Below are positions 41,988 to 50,344 of a DNA stretch of 64,000 bases, in pieces. The notes beneath the pieces were generated by a model that saw nothing but the letters and a program-made list of their open reading frames with translations, was not told where the DNA came from and made no database searches. The position numbers were made by a program, and so were the translations under genes. The stretch covers positions 496,001 to 560,000 of the forward strand of contig NZ_CP121679.1 in assembly GCF_029760895.1 (NCBI RefSeq), given 5' to 3'. Positions within the stretch are counted from its first letter, which is position 1, and every line of letters starts with the position of its first letter. The DNA comes from Ancylobacter sp. WKF20 (GTDB lineage Bacteria > Pseudomonadota > Alphaproteobacteria > Rhizobiales > Xanthobacteraceae).

Positions 41988-43481
41988 TCATGCCGCCTGG
42001 GCGATGCCGACATCGCGGTTCATGCGGTCGATCATCTCGTCGAAGATCGGGAGATAGTCCCGCAGCCCCTTCCAGAAGCTCTGGTGGCGGCGGCGGTCGA
42101 AATCCTCGACCGAAATGCCCTGCTGTTCGACCCAGGTGTAATAGCCGAGGTTGAACACGCGCTGGCGCTCGCGGTGGTCAAGCTCCAGCACATGGTCGGC
42201 ATCGCCGCCGAGCAGGTGCTGGCCGAAGGTTTCGGCCGCGTCGATCTGGTCGAACGTCCCGCCCCGGCGAGCGAGATGGGCGGCAAGCTCGCTGGGGTAG
42301 AGCTCGGCGCCATCGGTTGCCACCGTGATGATGACGTCGGTCTCGCTCAGATCGAGGCGCCGTGCGGTCTTGATCGCCGCCAGCACATTGCCGATGCCGG
42401 AGAATCCCATTTCCGCGAGGCCATCCAGCGTCGCCGTGTCGATGCCGCGCCGCTCGGCCAGATAGGCGCGGCCGGCGGGCGAGCCGAATAGCAGCGCGAG
42501 GTCGTCCGTCGCGCGGTCGGAGACGCCGGCGATCATGTCGGTGTTGGTGACGTTGTGGATCAGCGGCACATGTTTGTCGCCGATGCCCTGAATGTTGTGC
42601 TCGCCGAAGCCATTATAGAGCAGCGTCGGGCATTCCACCGGCTCCATGGCGACGATGCGCGCGCCATAGGTCTCCTTCAGATAGTCGCCTGTCCCCAGCG
42701 TGCCGGCCGAGCCGGTGCCGGCCACGAAGGCGGCGAGGTTCAGCGTGCCGGAGGCATTAAGCGCCTCGAACAGCCGGCCGGCGGCGGTGCCGGTCATGGC
42801 GTAATGGGCGAGGTAGTTCGGGAATTCGGAGAACTGGTTGAGGATGAAGTTACCCTCATCCTTCGCCATCTCGGCGCAGGCGTCGTAGATCTCCTTCACA
42901 TTCGACTCCGTGCCCGGCGTGCGCACGATGTCGGCGGGATCGGTGACCCATTTCTCCAGCCAGTTGAACCGCTCAGCGCTCATCCCGCCCGGCAGCACGG
43001 CGACGCCATGGCAGCCGAGGATGCGGGAGATGGCGACGCCGCCCCGGCAATAATTACCGGTGGAGGGCCATACGGCGCGGTGATGCGTCGGGTCGAACAT
43101 GCCGGAGACGAGGCGCGGGGCGAGGCAGGCATAGGCCGCCAGCACCTTGTGCGCCCGGATCATCGGAAAATGCCGGCCCTGCATGACGACGATGCGCGCG
43201 GGAACGCCGGTGATGGCCGAGGGCAGTTCGATGAAGGAGGGGACGGTCACACCGTCCACACTGTCCGCCTGATTGAACCAATGAACCCCGAACAGATTGC
43301 GCCCGTCCGGCGCCCCACGATCCGCCCGCGCCGCCTGCTCGCGGGCCGCGGGGGACATGGTCTCCGGTGCCGCGAGCTCGGAAAAGCGCGGCAGAACAAT
43401 GCCGCGACCGCGCAGATGCGCGACGGTGCGGGCATAGATGCCGTCATCGACGACGCGGGAGGGTAGCTCGAACGGGTTCAT
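41988..43481 (-). CDS. PLP-dependent enzyme of the tryptophan synthase beta/cysteine synthase fold
   Basis: The protein (497 residues from ATG 43481; GTG 43520 is also possible) has a fold type II PLP pattern. A lysine in MIRAHKVLAAY is a candidate Schiff-base residue. PSTGNYCRGG fits the cofactor-binding S-T/S-G-N loop, FVAGTGSAGTLG fits the phosphate-binding glycine loop, and VATDGAELYPSE lies near the C-terminus. Relatives include serine/threonine dehydratases, diaminopropionate ammonia-lyase and cysteine synthases, but the long N- and C-terminal parts fit none I can name. It heads the PLP-CoA-transferase operon, so it may perform a beta-elimination or deamination step on the pathway's amino-acid intermediate. 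Confidence 0.7.
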   Translation of the reverse strand: MNPFELPSRVVDDGIYARTVAHLRGRGIVLPRFSELAAPETMSPAAREQAARADRGAPDGRNLFGVHWFNQADSVDGVTVPSFIELPSAITGVPARIVVMQGRHFPMIRAHKVLAAYACLAPRLVSGMFDPTHHRAVWPSTGNYCRGGVAISRILGCHGVAVLPGGMSAERFNWLEKWVTDPADIVRTPGTESNVKEIYDACAEMAKDEGNFILNQFSEFPNYLAHYAMTGTAAGRLFEALNASGTLNLAAFVAGTGSAGTLGTGDYLKETYGARIVAMEPVECPTLLYNGFGEHNIQGIGDKHVPLIHNVTNTDMIAGVSDRATDDLALLFGSPAGRAYLAERRGIDTATLDGLAEMGFSGIGNVLAAIKTARRLDLSETDVIITVATDGAELYPSELAAHLARRGGTFDQIDAAETFGQHLLGGDADHVLELDHRERQRVFNLGYYTWVEQQGISVEDFDRRRHQSFWKGLRDYLPIFDEMIDRMNRDVGIAQAA

Positions 43482-43532
43482 GCGGCTCAATCGCAGTTCC
43501 GGGTAGGCGTCACGCGCCACAGGTAAGGATGA

Positions 43533-43546
43533 TACTAATCATAGTA
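43533..43546. promoter_or_regulatory. Perfect dyad upstream of the PLP/CoA-transferase operon
   Basis: TACTA-ATCA-TAGTA (43533-43546) is a perfect inverted repeat 52 bases upstream of the preferred PLP enzyme start. Similar motifs occur in the pxpB/pxpA gap (12 of 14 matches) and in the divergent large-subunit gap (10 of 14 matches). It is the best candidate consensus for the island's GntR/HutC regulator. Confidence 0.5.
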
Positions 43547-43995
43547 CCACTGATGCAAATTATCATTCCGAGGTATCAACTTAAATTCGCAGGCGGATGT
43601 CGGTCGCCCTCTAACGCACGCTTCGGCGCTGCGTCCGACGGCCCGTCCTGGTGGGGCAGGCGATATGCGGCAGGCGAAGGGTCGAGGGCTATCCGTTTTC
43701 CTTTGAGGTATGGTGTGCTAATTGACCATACCAATCATCCCGATTTGCTCAATACACATTGGAGCTTAGCCTTGGGCTAATTTTATGCAGCCGGCGCCTT
43801 CTCAGCGGGCAGCCATGCATGGAATGTCCGGCTCTCCGGCCCGGAATGCCCAGACGGCGCGGGTTGGCACATCGGTTGCTGTGATCGCGGATGGCCTAAG
43901 GGGGGCGTCTGTCCGGGATGGGCGGCGCCGCGTCGCTGGTTGAAGTCGCCCAATGGTCGGGTGCAGGATTTGGTGGTCGGGGAAGTGGGTGTCTC
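43547..43995. promoter_or_regulatory. Intergenic region between divergent PLP operon and CoxG/S/M operon, with dyad
   Basis: No coding sequence is supported in this stretch. It holds the dyad GGTATGGT (43707-43714)/ACCATACC (43725-43732), followed by TACCAATCAT (43729-43738), a relative of the island motif. The AT-rich segments near 43550-43590 and 43690-43785 are likely promoters for the two divergent operons. The rest is G+C-rich with nothing I recognise. Confidence 0.45.
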
Positions 43996-44460
43996 ATGGA
44001 GTTGACGGGATCGCATCGCATCGAGGCTCCCCGCGCGGAAGTGTGGCGGGCGCTCAACGATGCGCAGGTGCTGCGCCAGTGCATCCCCGGATGTCAGGAA
44101 CTGCTGCAGGTGTCGCCGACCGAGTTTACCGCCAAGGTCGTTCTGAAGGTCGGGCCGGTGAAGGCGAGCTTTGCCGGCGCGGTGACCCTGTCGGACCTCG
44201 ATCCCCCTTCGGCCTACCGCATCGACGGCGAAGGGCAGGGCGGTGTCGCCGGCTTTGCCAAGGGCGGCGCGCGCGTCTGGCTGGTGGAAGAGGGCGAGGT
44301 GACCGTGCTCCATTACGAGGCGCAGGCGAAGGTGGGCGGCAAGATCGCCCAGTTGGGCGCGCGCCTGATCGAGGGCACGTCGAAGAAGCTCGCCGGCGAG
44401 TTCTTCAGCGCCTTCGCACAAACGCTCTCACCGGCAGTGGCGCCGGCCGAGCCGAGCTGA
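43996..44460 (+). CDS. CoxG-like SRPBCC domain protein
   Basis: The 154-residue protein begins MELTGSHRIEAPRAEVWRAL and contains QCIPGCQELLQVSPTEF and KVGPVKASFAGAVTLSDLD, typical of the CoxG/carbon monoxide dehydrogenase subunit G family. CoxG proteins help attach molybdenum hydroxylases to the membrane or aid their assembly. The open frame extends upstream to 43918, but ATG 43996 has a good ribosome site (GGAAGTGGGTG) and family-like first residues. It is the first gene of a G-S-M operon, with 31 bases to the iron-sulfur subunit. Confidence 0.82.
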   Translation: MELTGSHRIEAPRAEVWRALNDAQVLRQCIPGCQELLQVSPTEFTAKVVLKVGPVKASFAGAVTLSDLDPPSAYRIDGEGQGGVAGFAKGGARVWLVEEGEVTVLHYEAQAKVGGKIAQLGARLIEGTSKKLAGEFFSAFAQTLSPAVAPAEPS

Positions 44461-44491
44461 CTTTTTCGCATAGGCGACCGGGAGCAAGCCG

Positions 44492-44980
44492 ATGCAGACC
44501 ATAACCCTGACCGTCAACGGCACCCCCGTCACCCTGACGGTCGATCCACGCACGCTGCTGGTGCACGTGCTGCGCGACATGCTGGCGCTGACCGGCACCC
44601 ATGTCGGCTGCGACACCAGCCAGTGCGGCGCGTGCACCGTGCATGTCGATGGCGAGGCGGTGAAATCCTGCGCGATCCTCGCGCTGCAGGCCGATGGCGC
44701 CACCGTCACAACCATCGAGGGCATCGGCACGGCCGAGCACCTGCACGCCATGCAGGCCGCGTTTCGCGAGCATCACGGCCTGCAATGCGGCTTCTGCACG
44801 CCCGGCATGATCATGGCCGGGCTCGACATGGTCCGCCGTCATGGCCCGGTCCTGGACGAGCGCACCGTGCGCGCCGAACTGGAAGGCAACATCTGCCGCT
44901 GCACCGGCTACCACAACATCGTGCTGGCGATCATGGCGGGCGCCCGGGCCATGGCAGCCATTCCTGTCGCGGCGGAGTGA
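44492..44980 (+). CDS. Molybdenum hydroxylase [2Fe-2S] small subunit (CoxS-like)
   Basis: The 162-residue protein has both iron-sulfur sites: Cys40, Cys45, Cys48 and Cys60 in the ferredoxin-like part, and the QCGFCTPG and NICRCTGY motifs in the helical part. It passes electrons from the molybdenum centre to FAD. GGGAGCAAG precedes the ATG. It is cotranscribed with the CoxG-like gene upstream and the FAD subunit six bases downstream, but no large subunit adjoins. Its partner could be the orphan large subunit encoded at 25992-28280. Confidence 0.9.
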   Translation: MQTITLTVNGTPVTLTVDPRTLLVHVLRDMLALTGTHVGCDTSQCGACTVHVDGEAVKSCAILALQADGATVTTIEGIGTAEHLHAMQAAFREHHGLQCGFCTPGMIMAGLDMVRRHGPVLDERTVRAELEGNICRCTGYHNIVLAIMAGARAMAAIPVAAE

Positions 44981-44986
44981 GCCCGC

Positions 44987-45793
44987 ATGTTCCCCTTCAT
45001 CTATCATCGCCCCGCCGACCTCGCCGCCGTCCAGGCGCTCATCGCCGCGCAGGAAGAGGCAAAGCTGCTGGCGGGTGGGCAAACCCTTATCGCGACGTTG
45101 AAGCAGCGTCTGGCGAGCCCGAGCGATCTCGTCGATCTCGGTGCGGTGCCGGGGCTCGCCGGCATCCACCGCGAGGGCGATACGCTGGTCATCGGCGCGA
45201 TGACCCCGCATGCTCAGGTTCACGCCTCGCCCCTTATCCGCGAGGCATTGCCGGCACTCGCTGAACTGGCGGGGCTGATCGGCGATCCGGCCGTGCGTAA
45301 TCGCGGCACGCTCGGTGGCTCCATCGCCAATAATGACCCCTCTGCCGATTATCCCGCCGCCTGCCTCGCTCTCGACGCCAGCATCGTGACGGACCGACGG
45401 GAGATGGCCGCGACGGCGTTCTTCCGCGATCTGTTCGAAACCGCGCTGGAGCCGGGCGAGATCATCCTGCGGGTCGTCTTCCCGCTCGGCGGTGTCGGGG
45501 CCTATGAGAAATTCCCCAACCCGGCCTCGCGCTACGCCATGGCCGGCGCCTTTGTCTGGCGCGCGGCAGCGGGCGTGCGCGTCGCCATCACCGGCACCGG
45601 CCAAGCGGGTGTGTTCCGCTGGGAGGAGGCTGAAAGGGCGCTGACAGAGGCGTTCAACGTCGACGCGTTGGAGGGGCTGAGCCTCGATGGCGACGCCATG
45701 ATCAGCGACATTCATGGCACCGGCGCCTATCGCGCGCATCTCGCTGGCGTTATGACGCGCCGTGCCGTGGCGCGGCTCGCCGCCCAGGGCTGA
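44987..45793 (+). CDS. Molybdenum hydroxylase FAD subunit (CoxM-like)
   Basis: The 268-residue protein has the FAD-binding motifs KLLAGGQTLIATLKQRLA near residue 27 and VRNRGTLGGSIANNDPSADYP near residue 104. It lacks the Gly/His repeat seen in the other FAD subunit of this window. It forms the last gene of the G-S-M operon; the following ArsC-like gene begins 18 bases later on the same strand with its own strong ribosome site. The absence of a nearby large subunit is unusual for this family. Confidence 0.88.
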   Translation: MFPFIYHRPADLAAVQALIAAQEEAKLLAGGQTLIATLKQRLASPSDLVDLGAVPGLAGIHREGDTLVIGAMTPHAQVHASPLIREALPALAELAGLIGDPAVRNRGTLGGSIANNDPSADYPAACLALDASIVTDRREMAATAFFRDLFETALEPGEIILRVVFPLGGVGAYEKFPNPASRYAMAGAFVWRAAAGVRVAITGTGQAGVFRWEEAERALTEAFNVDALEGLSLDGDAMISDIHGTGAYRAHLAGVMTRRAVARLAAQG

Positions 45794-45811
45794 AGGCGGG
45801 CGGAGGACGAC

Positions 45812-46159
45812 ATGGCGGTCACGATCTACGGCATCAAGAACTGCGACACGATGAAGAAGGCGCGGGCCTGGCTCGACGCGCAGGGCATTGCCTATGCCTT
45901 CCATGACTACAAGGCGTCCGGCATCGACGCCGCCCACCTCGCCGCATGGGCAGGAAAGGTCGGCTGGGAGACGCTGCTGAACCGCGCCGGCACAACGTTC
46001 CGCAAGCTCGACGAGGCCGACAAGGCGGGGATTGACGAGGCCAAGGCGCTCACGCTGATGCAGGCCCAGCCCTCGCTCATCAAGCGGCCGGTGCTTGAGG
46101 CGGACGGGGCGCTGCTGGTCGGCTTCAAGCCGGAGACCTATGCGAAGCAGTTCGGCTGA
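45812..46159 (+). CDS. ArsC/Spx-family protein (YffB-like)
   Basis: The 115-residue thioredoxin-fold protein starts TIYGIKNCDTMKKARAWLD and ends GFKPETYAKQF, a pattern typical of YffB-like ArsC relatives. The single cysteine in KNCDT is the only one, so a classical arsenate reductase cycle with a conserved Arg triad is doubtful. The family's role is unsettled; glutathione-dependent thiol reduction has been proposed. GGAGGA precedes the ATG. It lies 18 bases after the FAD subunit gene and may be read through from that operon. Confidence 0.8.
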   Translation: MAVTIYGIKNCDTMKKARAWLDAQGIAYAFHDYKASGIDAAHLAAWAGKVGWETLLNRAGTTFRKLDEADKAGIDEAKALTLMQAQPSLIKRPVLEADGALLVGFKPETYAKQFG

Positions 46160-46218
46160 GCGCGGCGGAATTCCCGCCGCCTCTTGATCCGCAGCGGCTT
46201 CCCTGCCATTTCCCGCCC

Positions 46219-47826
46219 ATGAACGCGCTTTCCAATTCCGCCGCCTCGCCGATCGCGCTCGAAGTGGCGCGCCGCCGCACCTTCGCGATCATCTCGCACC
46301 CGGATGCGGGCAAGACCACGCTGACCGAAAAGCTGCTGCTGTTCGGGGGCGCGATCCAGCTTGCCGGTCAGGTGCGCGCGAAGAAGGACCGGCGCTCCAC
46401 CCGCTCGGACTGGATGGCGATCGAGCGCGAGCGCGGCATCTCGGTCGCGACATCGGTGATGACCTTCGAGTTCGCGGGCCATGTGTTCAACCTGCTGGAC
46501 ACGCCGGGCCATGAGGACTTCTCGGAAGACACCTACCGCACGCTGACCGCCGTCGACGCGGCGGTGATGGTGATCGACGCGGCCAAAGGTATCGAGGCCC
46601 GTACGCGCAAGCTGCTGGAAGTCTGCCGCCTGCGCGACATTCCGATCATCACCTTCATCAACAAGATGGACCGCGAAAGCCGCGATCCCTTCGAGATCCT
46701 TGACGAGATCGAGAAGACGCTGGCCCTCGACACCTCGCCGATGACCTGGCCGGTCGGGCGCGGGCGCGACTTTGTCGGCACGATGGATGTCGCGACCGGC
46801 GGCATGCGCCTTCTGGACGGCGACGAGGGCAAGACCGGGCCGCTGCGCAGCATGAGCATGGCCGAGATCGCCGCCCTCAACGTTACGCTCGATGAAGCGG
46901 CGCTCACCGAGGAACTCGGTCTGGTGCGCGAGGGATGCAACCCGTTCGACCTCGAATCCTTTCTCGAGGGCCATCTCACGCCGGTCTATTTCGGCTCGGC
47001 GCTGCGCAATTTCGGCGTCGGCGACCTGCTGGAAGGCCTCGGCAAATATGCCCCGCCGCCGCGCGCGCAGGACGCCGACAAGCGCCGCGTCGAGGCGGAA
47101 GAGCCGCGCATGACGGCCTTCGTCTTCAAGATTCAGGCGAATATGGACCCGAACCACCGGGACCGTATCGCCTTCGCGCGGCTGTGTTCCGGCAAGCTCC
47201 AGCGCGGCATGAAGGCCAAGCTGGTGCGCACGGGCAAGCCGATGAGTCTCGCCACGCCGCAGTTCTTCTTCGCGCAGGACCGCCAGCTCGCCGAGGAGGC
47301 GTATGCCGGGGACGTGGTGGGCATTCCCAACCACGGCAATCTGCGCATCGGCGACACGCTCACCGAGGGCGAGGAGATCAACTTTGTCGGCGTGCCGAGC
47401 TTCGCGCCGGAAATCCTGCGCCGTGTAAAGCTGTCGGACGCCATGAAGGCCAAGAAGCTCAAGCAGGCGCTGCAGGAAATGGCGGAAGAGGGCGTCGTCC
47501 AGGTCTTCCGCCCGACCGATGGCTCGCCCGCGCTGGTCGGCGTCGTCGGTCCGCTGCAACTCGACGTGCTGAAGAACCGGCTGGAGGCCGAATATGGGCT
47601 CGACGTCGGTTTCGACATGTCCGAGTTCCAGCTCGCCCGCTGGGTCTCCGCGGCCGATCCGAAGCGGCTGGACGAGTTCGCCGCCGGCAACCGGCTGTCG
47701 ACCGCCGAGGATCTCGACGGCGATCTGGTGTTTCTGAGCCCTTCCGCCTTCATGATCGGCTACACCGGCGACCGCTGGCCGGGCATCGTCTTCACCGATG
47801 TGAAGGACGTGAAGAAGGCGGCGTGA
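46219..47826 (+). CDS. prfC: Peptide chain release factor 3
   Basis: The 535-residue translational GTPase recycles RF1 and RF2 from the ribosome. It has the G1 loop SHPDAGKTTLTEK near residue 27, switch I around STRSDWMAIERERGISV, G3 DTPGHEDF near residue 94, and G4 NKMD near residue 148. Length and domain order are those of RF3. The ATG at 46219 gives the usual N-terminal extension. It is convergent with the diguanylate cyclase gene, with 12 bases between the stops. Confidence 0.95.
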   Translation: MNALSNSAASPIALEVARRRTFAIISHPDAGKTTLTEKLLLFGGAIQLAGQVRAKKDRRSTRSDWMAIERERGISVATSVMTFEFAGHVFNLLDTPGHEDFSEDTYRTLTAVDAAVMVIDAAKGIEARTRKLLEVCRLRDIPIITFINKMDRESRDPFEILDEIEKTLALDTSPMTWPVGRGRDFVGTMDVATGGMRLLDGDEGKTGPLRSMSMAEIAALNVTLDEAALTEELGLVREGCNPFDLESFLEGHLTPVYFGSALRNFGVGDLLEGLGKYAPPPRAQDADKRRVEAEEPRMTAFVFKIQANMDPNHRDRIAFARLCSGKLQRGMKAKLVRTGKPMSLATPQFFFAQDRQLAEEAYAGDVVGIPNHGNLRIGDTLTEGEEINFVGVPSFAPEILRRVKLSDAMKAKKLKQALQEMAEEGVVQVFRPTDGSPALVGVVGPLQLDVLKNRLEAEYGLDVGFDMSEFQLARWVSAADPKRLDEFAAGNRLSTAEDLDGDLVFLSPSAFMIGYTGDRWPGIVFTDVKDVKKAA

Positions 47827-47838
47827 CGCTGCCTGGGG

Positions 47839-48990
47839 TCACCCGAACAGGCGCGGCTCGGCGGACATCACCCGGTTGCGCCCGCCGCGCTTGGCGGCGT
47901 AGAGCGCCTTGTCGGCCTCGTTGAGCACCTGCTCGAAGGTCGTGCCATGGGCCACGCCGAACGCGAAGCCGGCGCTGGCGGTGGAGCGAAAGCCCGCCAC
48001 GCCCAGCCCGGCCGCGTTCTGCGCGAAGGTCTGGCAGATGGTTTCTGCCAGCCGCAGCGCCTGATCCGCCGAGGTCGCGGCGACGACAAGCGCGAACTCC
48101 TCGCCACCGAGCCGGGCGACAAGCGCTCCTGTCGGCGCGTGCCGCGTGATCGACGCGGCAAAAAGATTGATGACGCGATCCCCGAAGGCGTGACCGTGCG
48201 TGTCGTTGATGGTCTTGAAGCTGTCGATATCGAACACGATCACGGCTGTCTCGGCGGCGACGGGGGAAGCCGAACCGGCATCGAAAAGCGCGCGGCGGTT
48301 CATCAGGCCGGTCAGCGGGTCCGTCATCGCCGCACGGTGCAGTTCGCCTGCGAGGCGCGACTGGTTGAGCGTCAGCGTCACGGCACCGATGCCCGGCACA
48401 CAGGCCACCATCACCAGAAGCGAGAGATCCTCGGCCCAGCCGGTTGGCGCGCCGTCCAGCATCGGGCGGCCATCCAGCCCGAGCATGATCCCACACAATA
48501 CGAAGGACGCGCCGATCGTCGCATAAAGCAGGCACAGGCCCCGAACGGCGGCCGGCGCATACGGGCGGGCGCCCCAGTACTGCCCCGCTATGAGAAACAG
48601 CAGAGCGGCCGCCGTGAAGTTGATGGGTACGAGGCCGAGGCCGGTATAGCCGAGCAGAAGGGCCGGCAGAGCGACCAGATTTGACACGACGGCGGTCAGC
48701 ACAATCAGCCTGCGCGGCGATCGTCCTGTGCGGAAGCGGTAACCTGCCCCGACCAGTGTGGACAGGCCCGTCATGATCGCCGCAAAGGCGAGCACGGCGA
48801 TAGGCGCGTGGGGCGCCACCACATAGAAGCCGTAGAGCAGCAGCCCCAAACCGCACAGTGCGCCGCCCACGGCGCAGCTCAGCAGAAACGAATCCTTGGG
48901 CCCCATCAGCCAACCGATGAAGATCATCACCGACAGGCAGGCGGCGGAGATGCCGACAGCAGCCAGAAGGGTCACGTAGTCCAGTAGCAT
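47839..48990 (-). CDS. Membrane diguanylate cyclase (GGDEF domain)
   Basis: The 383-residue protein has about six to eight hydrophobic helices in residues 5-210, followed by a GGDEF domain (about 222-380). That domain contains MTDPLTGLMNRRALFD, FDIDSFKTINDTHGH, the active-site motif GGEEF and ADKALYAAKRGGRN. It should make cyclic di-GMP in response to a signal sensed in or at the membrane. I see no RxxD inhibitory site at the usual distance before GGEEF, so product inhibition may be missing. It stands alone, convergent with prfC. Confidence 0.88.
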   Translation of the reverse strand: MLLDYVTLLAAVGISAACLSVMIFIGWLMGPKDSFLLSCAVGGALCGLGLLLYGFYVVAPHAPIAVLAFAAIMTGLSTLVGAGYRFRTGRSPRRLIVLTAVVSNLVALPALLLGYTGLGLVPINFTAAALLFLIAGQYWGARPYAPAAVRGLCLLYATIGASFVLCGIMLGLDGRPMLDGAPTGWAEDLSLLVMVACVPGIGAVTLTLNQSRLAGELHRAAMTDPLTGLMNRRALFDAGSASPVAAETAVIVFDIDSFKTINDTHGHAFGDRVINLFAASITRHAPTGALVARLGGEEFALVVAATSADQALRLAETICQTFAQNAAGLGVAGFRSTASAGFAFGVAHGTTFEQVLNEADKALYAAKRGGRNRVMSAEPRLFG

Positions 48991-49061
48991 CGCGGAGCGC
49001 CTGTGCCCTTCATTGGTCGCTGCCTGCGCGGCAGCGGGCCGTGGGCCTCGGGTGCGGCCCG

Positions 49062-49556
49062 TCAGCGCGTTATTTCGATTTTCGTATTAACCCGCCCGAC
49101 GTCGCTGACAAGCGCGAAGAACGTCGCGGCGTTCTGCGGATGCAGCCTTACGCAGCCATGTGAGGCGGGACGGCCGAGCCGGCGCAGGTCGCTCGTGCCA
49201 TGAATGGCATAGCCGCCATTGAAAAAGATGGCGTAGGGCATCGGCGCATTGTCGTACTTCCGGGAGAAGTAGCGGCGGTGCATGCGGTAAGGCTGGAAGT
49301 TGCCGGTGGGCGTGCGATACCCTTTGCGCGCCGAGGAGATCGGCCACGTGTAGCGCCGCCAGCCATCGACCCACACTTCCATGGTCTGGGTGGAGATGTC
49401 GATGTGAGCCTTCACCTCGCGCGGGGCCGTGGGGGAGATTGACGCGGGCATCGCGGTGAGCGCGATCTGGGGCGCGTATTGCTGCGCGCTACCGCGTGCG
49501 GCATGTGCAACACACAGAACCAGCGTCGCCAGCAGGACCAGAAGGGTACGCGTCAC
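49062..49556 (-). CDS. L,D-transpeptidase (YkuD domain)
   Basis: The 164-residue protein has a signal peptide (hydrophobic residues 4-20, likely cleavage near ARGSAQ). A YkuD catalytic domain follows, with MEVWVDGWRRYTWPIS, FFNGGYAIHGTSDLRRLG and the catalytic SHGCVRL. The cysteine makes an acyl-enzyme with peptidoglycan stem peptides, forming 3-3 cross-links or attaching proteins to the wall. The short form without other domains is common in Rhizobiales, which carry many such paralogues. Monocistronic. Confidence 0.88.
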   Translation of the reverse strand: MTRTLLVLLATLVLCVAHAARGSAQQYAPQIALTAMPASISPTAPREVKAHIDISTQTMEVWVDGWRRYTWPISSARKGYRTPTGNFQPYRMHRRYFSRKYDNAPMPYAIFFNGGYAIHGTSDLRRLGRPASHGCVRLHPQNAATFFALVSDVGRVNTKIEITR

Positions 49557-49740
49557 CAGCCTCTCCCATCATTGGGCGCAGTCTGACACGGCTTGCGATT
49601 GCCAGGGAGCGCCCTCGCCAAACATGGTTTACCCAAGGGCGGCAACTGCTTGGCCATGCGACCGTGCGCGGCGGTAAGTCGGATGGCGTACGGCTTGGAA
49701 ACGATCTAGCTTCCGGCGCCTTTCACCTATGGAGCGCCCC

Positions 49741-50310
49741 ATGATCCTGATGCTCGCCGGCCTCGCCCTGTTCGTTGCGATCCATCTCGTCTCCGCGCGC
49801 CGCAAGATGGCGACGGCTGCCGGCGCGATGCTGGGGACGACGACCTATCGCGTGCTGCATGGCGTGCTCGCCGCCACGGCCGTGCTGATGATGGCCTATG
49901 GTTTCGGCCAGTGGCGCGCCGAGGGCCCGACCCAGCTCTATGACCCGCCGGTGGGGCTGCGCCACCTCGCGCTTCTGCTCATGCTGATCGCCTGCATCGC
50001 CGCCGTCGCGGCGCTGGTGCCGAGCCACATCAAGGCGTGGCTGAAGTTCCCGTTCCTCGTGGCGATCAAGACCTGGGCGCTGGCGCATCTCATCTCCAAC
50101 GGCGATGCCGCCACGGTGACGCTGGCGGTGGTTATCCTCGCCTGGGCGGTGGTGCTGCGCATCATGGCCAAGCGTAGCAACCGGCCGCTGCCGGTGGCGC
50201 CGGCCGGCTGGGGCGGCGACCTCGTTGCGATTCTGGGGGGTGTCGTGCTTTATGCCGTCCTCGCCTTCGGGCTCCACCCCTACATCATCGGGGTGCCGGT
50301 AATGGGCTGA
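49741..50310 (+). CDS. NnrU family membrane protein
   Basis: The 189-residue protein has five or six hydrophobic helices and NnrU-like sequence: GLALFVAIHLVSARR at the start, GTTTYRVLHGVLAA, and LVPSHIKAWLKFPFLVAIKTWALAHLI in the middle. NnrU proteins occur near denitrification genes, but most family members, as here, sit elsewhere and have no proven function. I use ATG 49741, six bases after GGAG; ATG 49729 is four codons upstream. Confidence 0.82.
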   Translation: MILMLAGLALFVAIHLVSARRKMATAAGAMLGTTTYRVLHGVLAATAVLMMAYGFGQWRAEGPTQLYDPPVGLRHLALLLMLIACIAAVAALVPSHIKAWLKFPFLVAIKTWALAHLISNGDAATVTLAVVILAWAVVLRIMAKRSNRPLPVAPAGWGGDLVAILGGVVLYAVLAFGLHPYIIGVPVMG

Positions 50311-50344
50311 CAAGCCCTAGAAGAACAAGAGGAAACGCTCCGAC

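Noticed and set aside
43560-43780. Possible small gene in the gap between the PLP enzyme and CoxG operons
   Set aside because: The frame has no ribosome site, no similarity I recognise, and overlaps dyads and AT-rich promoter-like sequence.
45812-46159. Arsenate reductase of an ars operon
   Set aside because: There is only one cysteine, and no arsenic transporter or ArsR gene is adjacent. It fits the YffB-like branch of the family.
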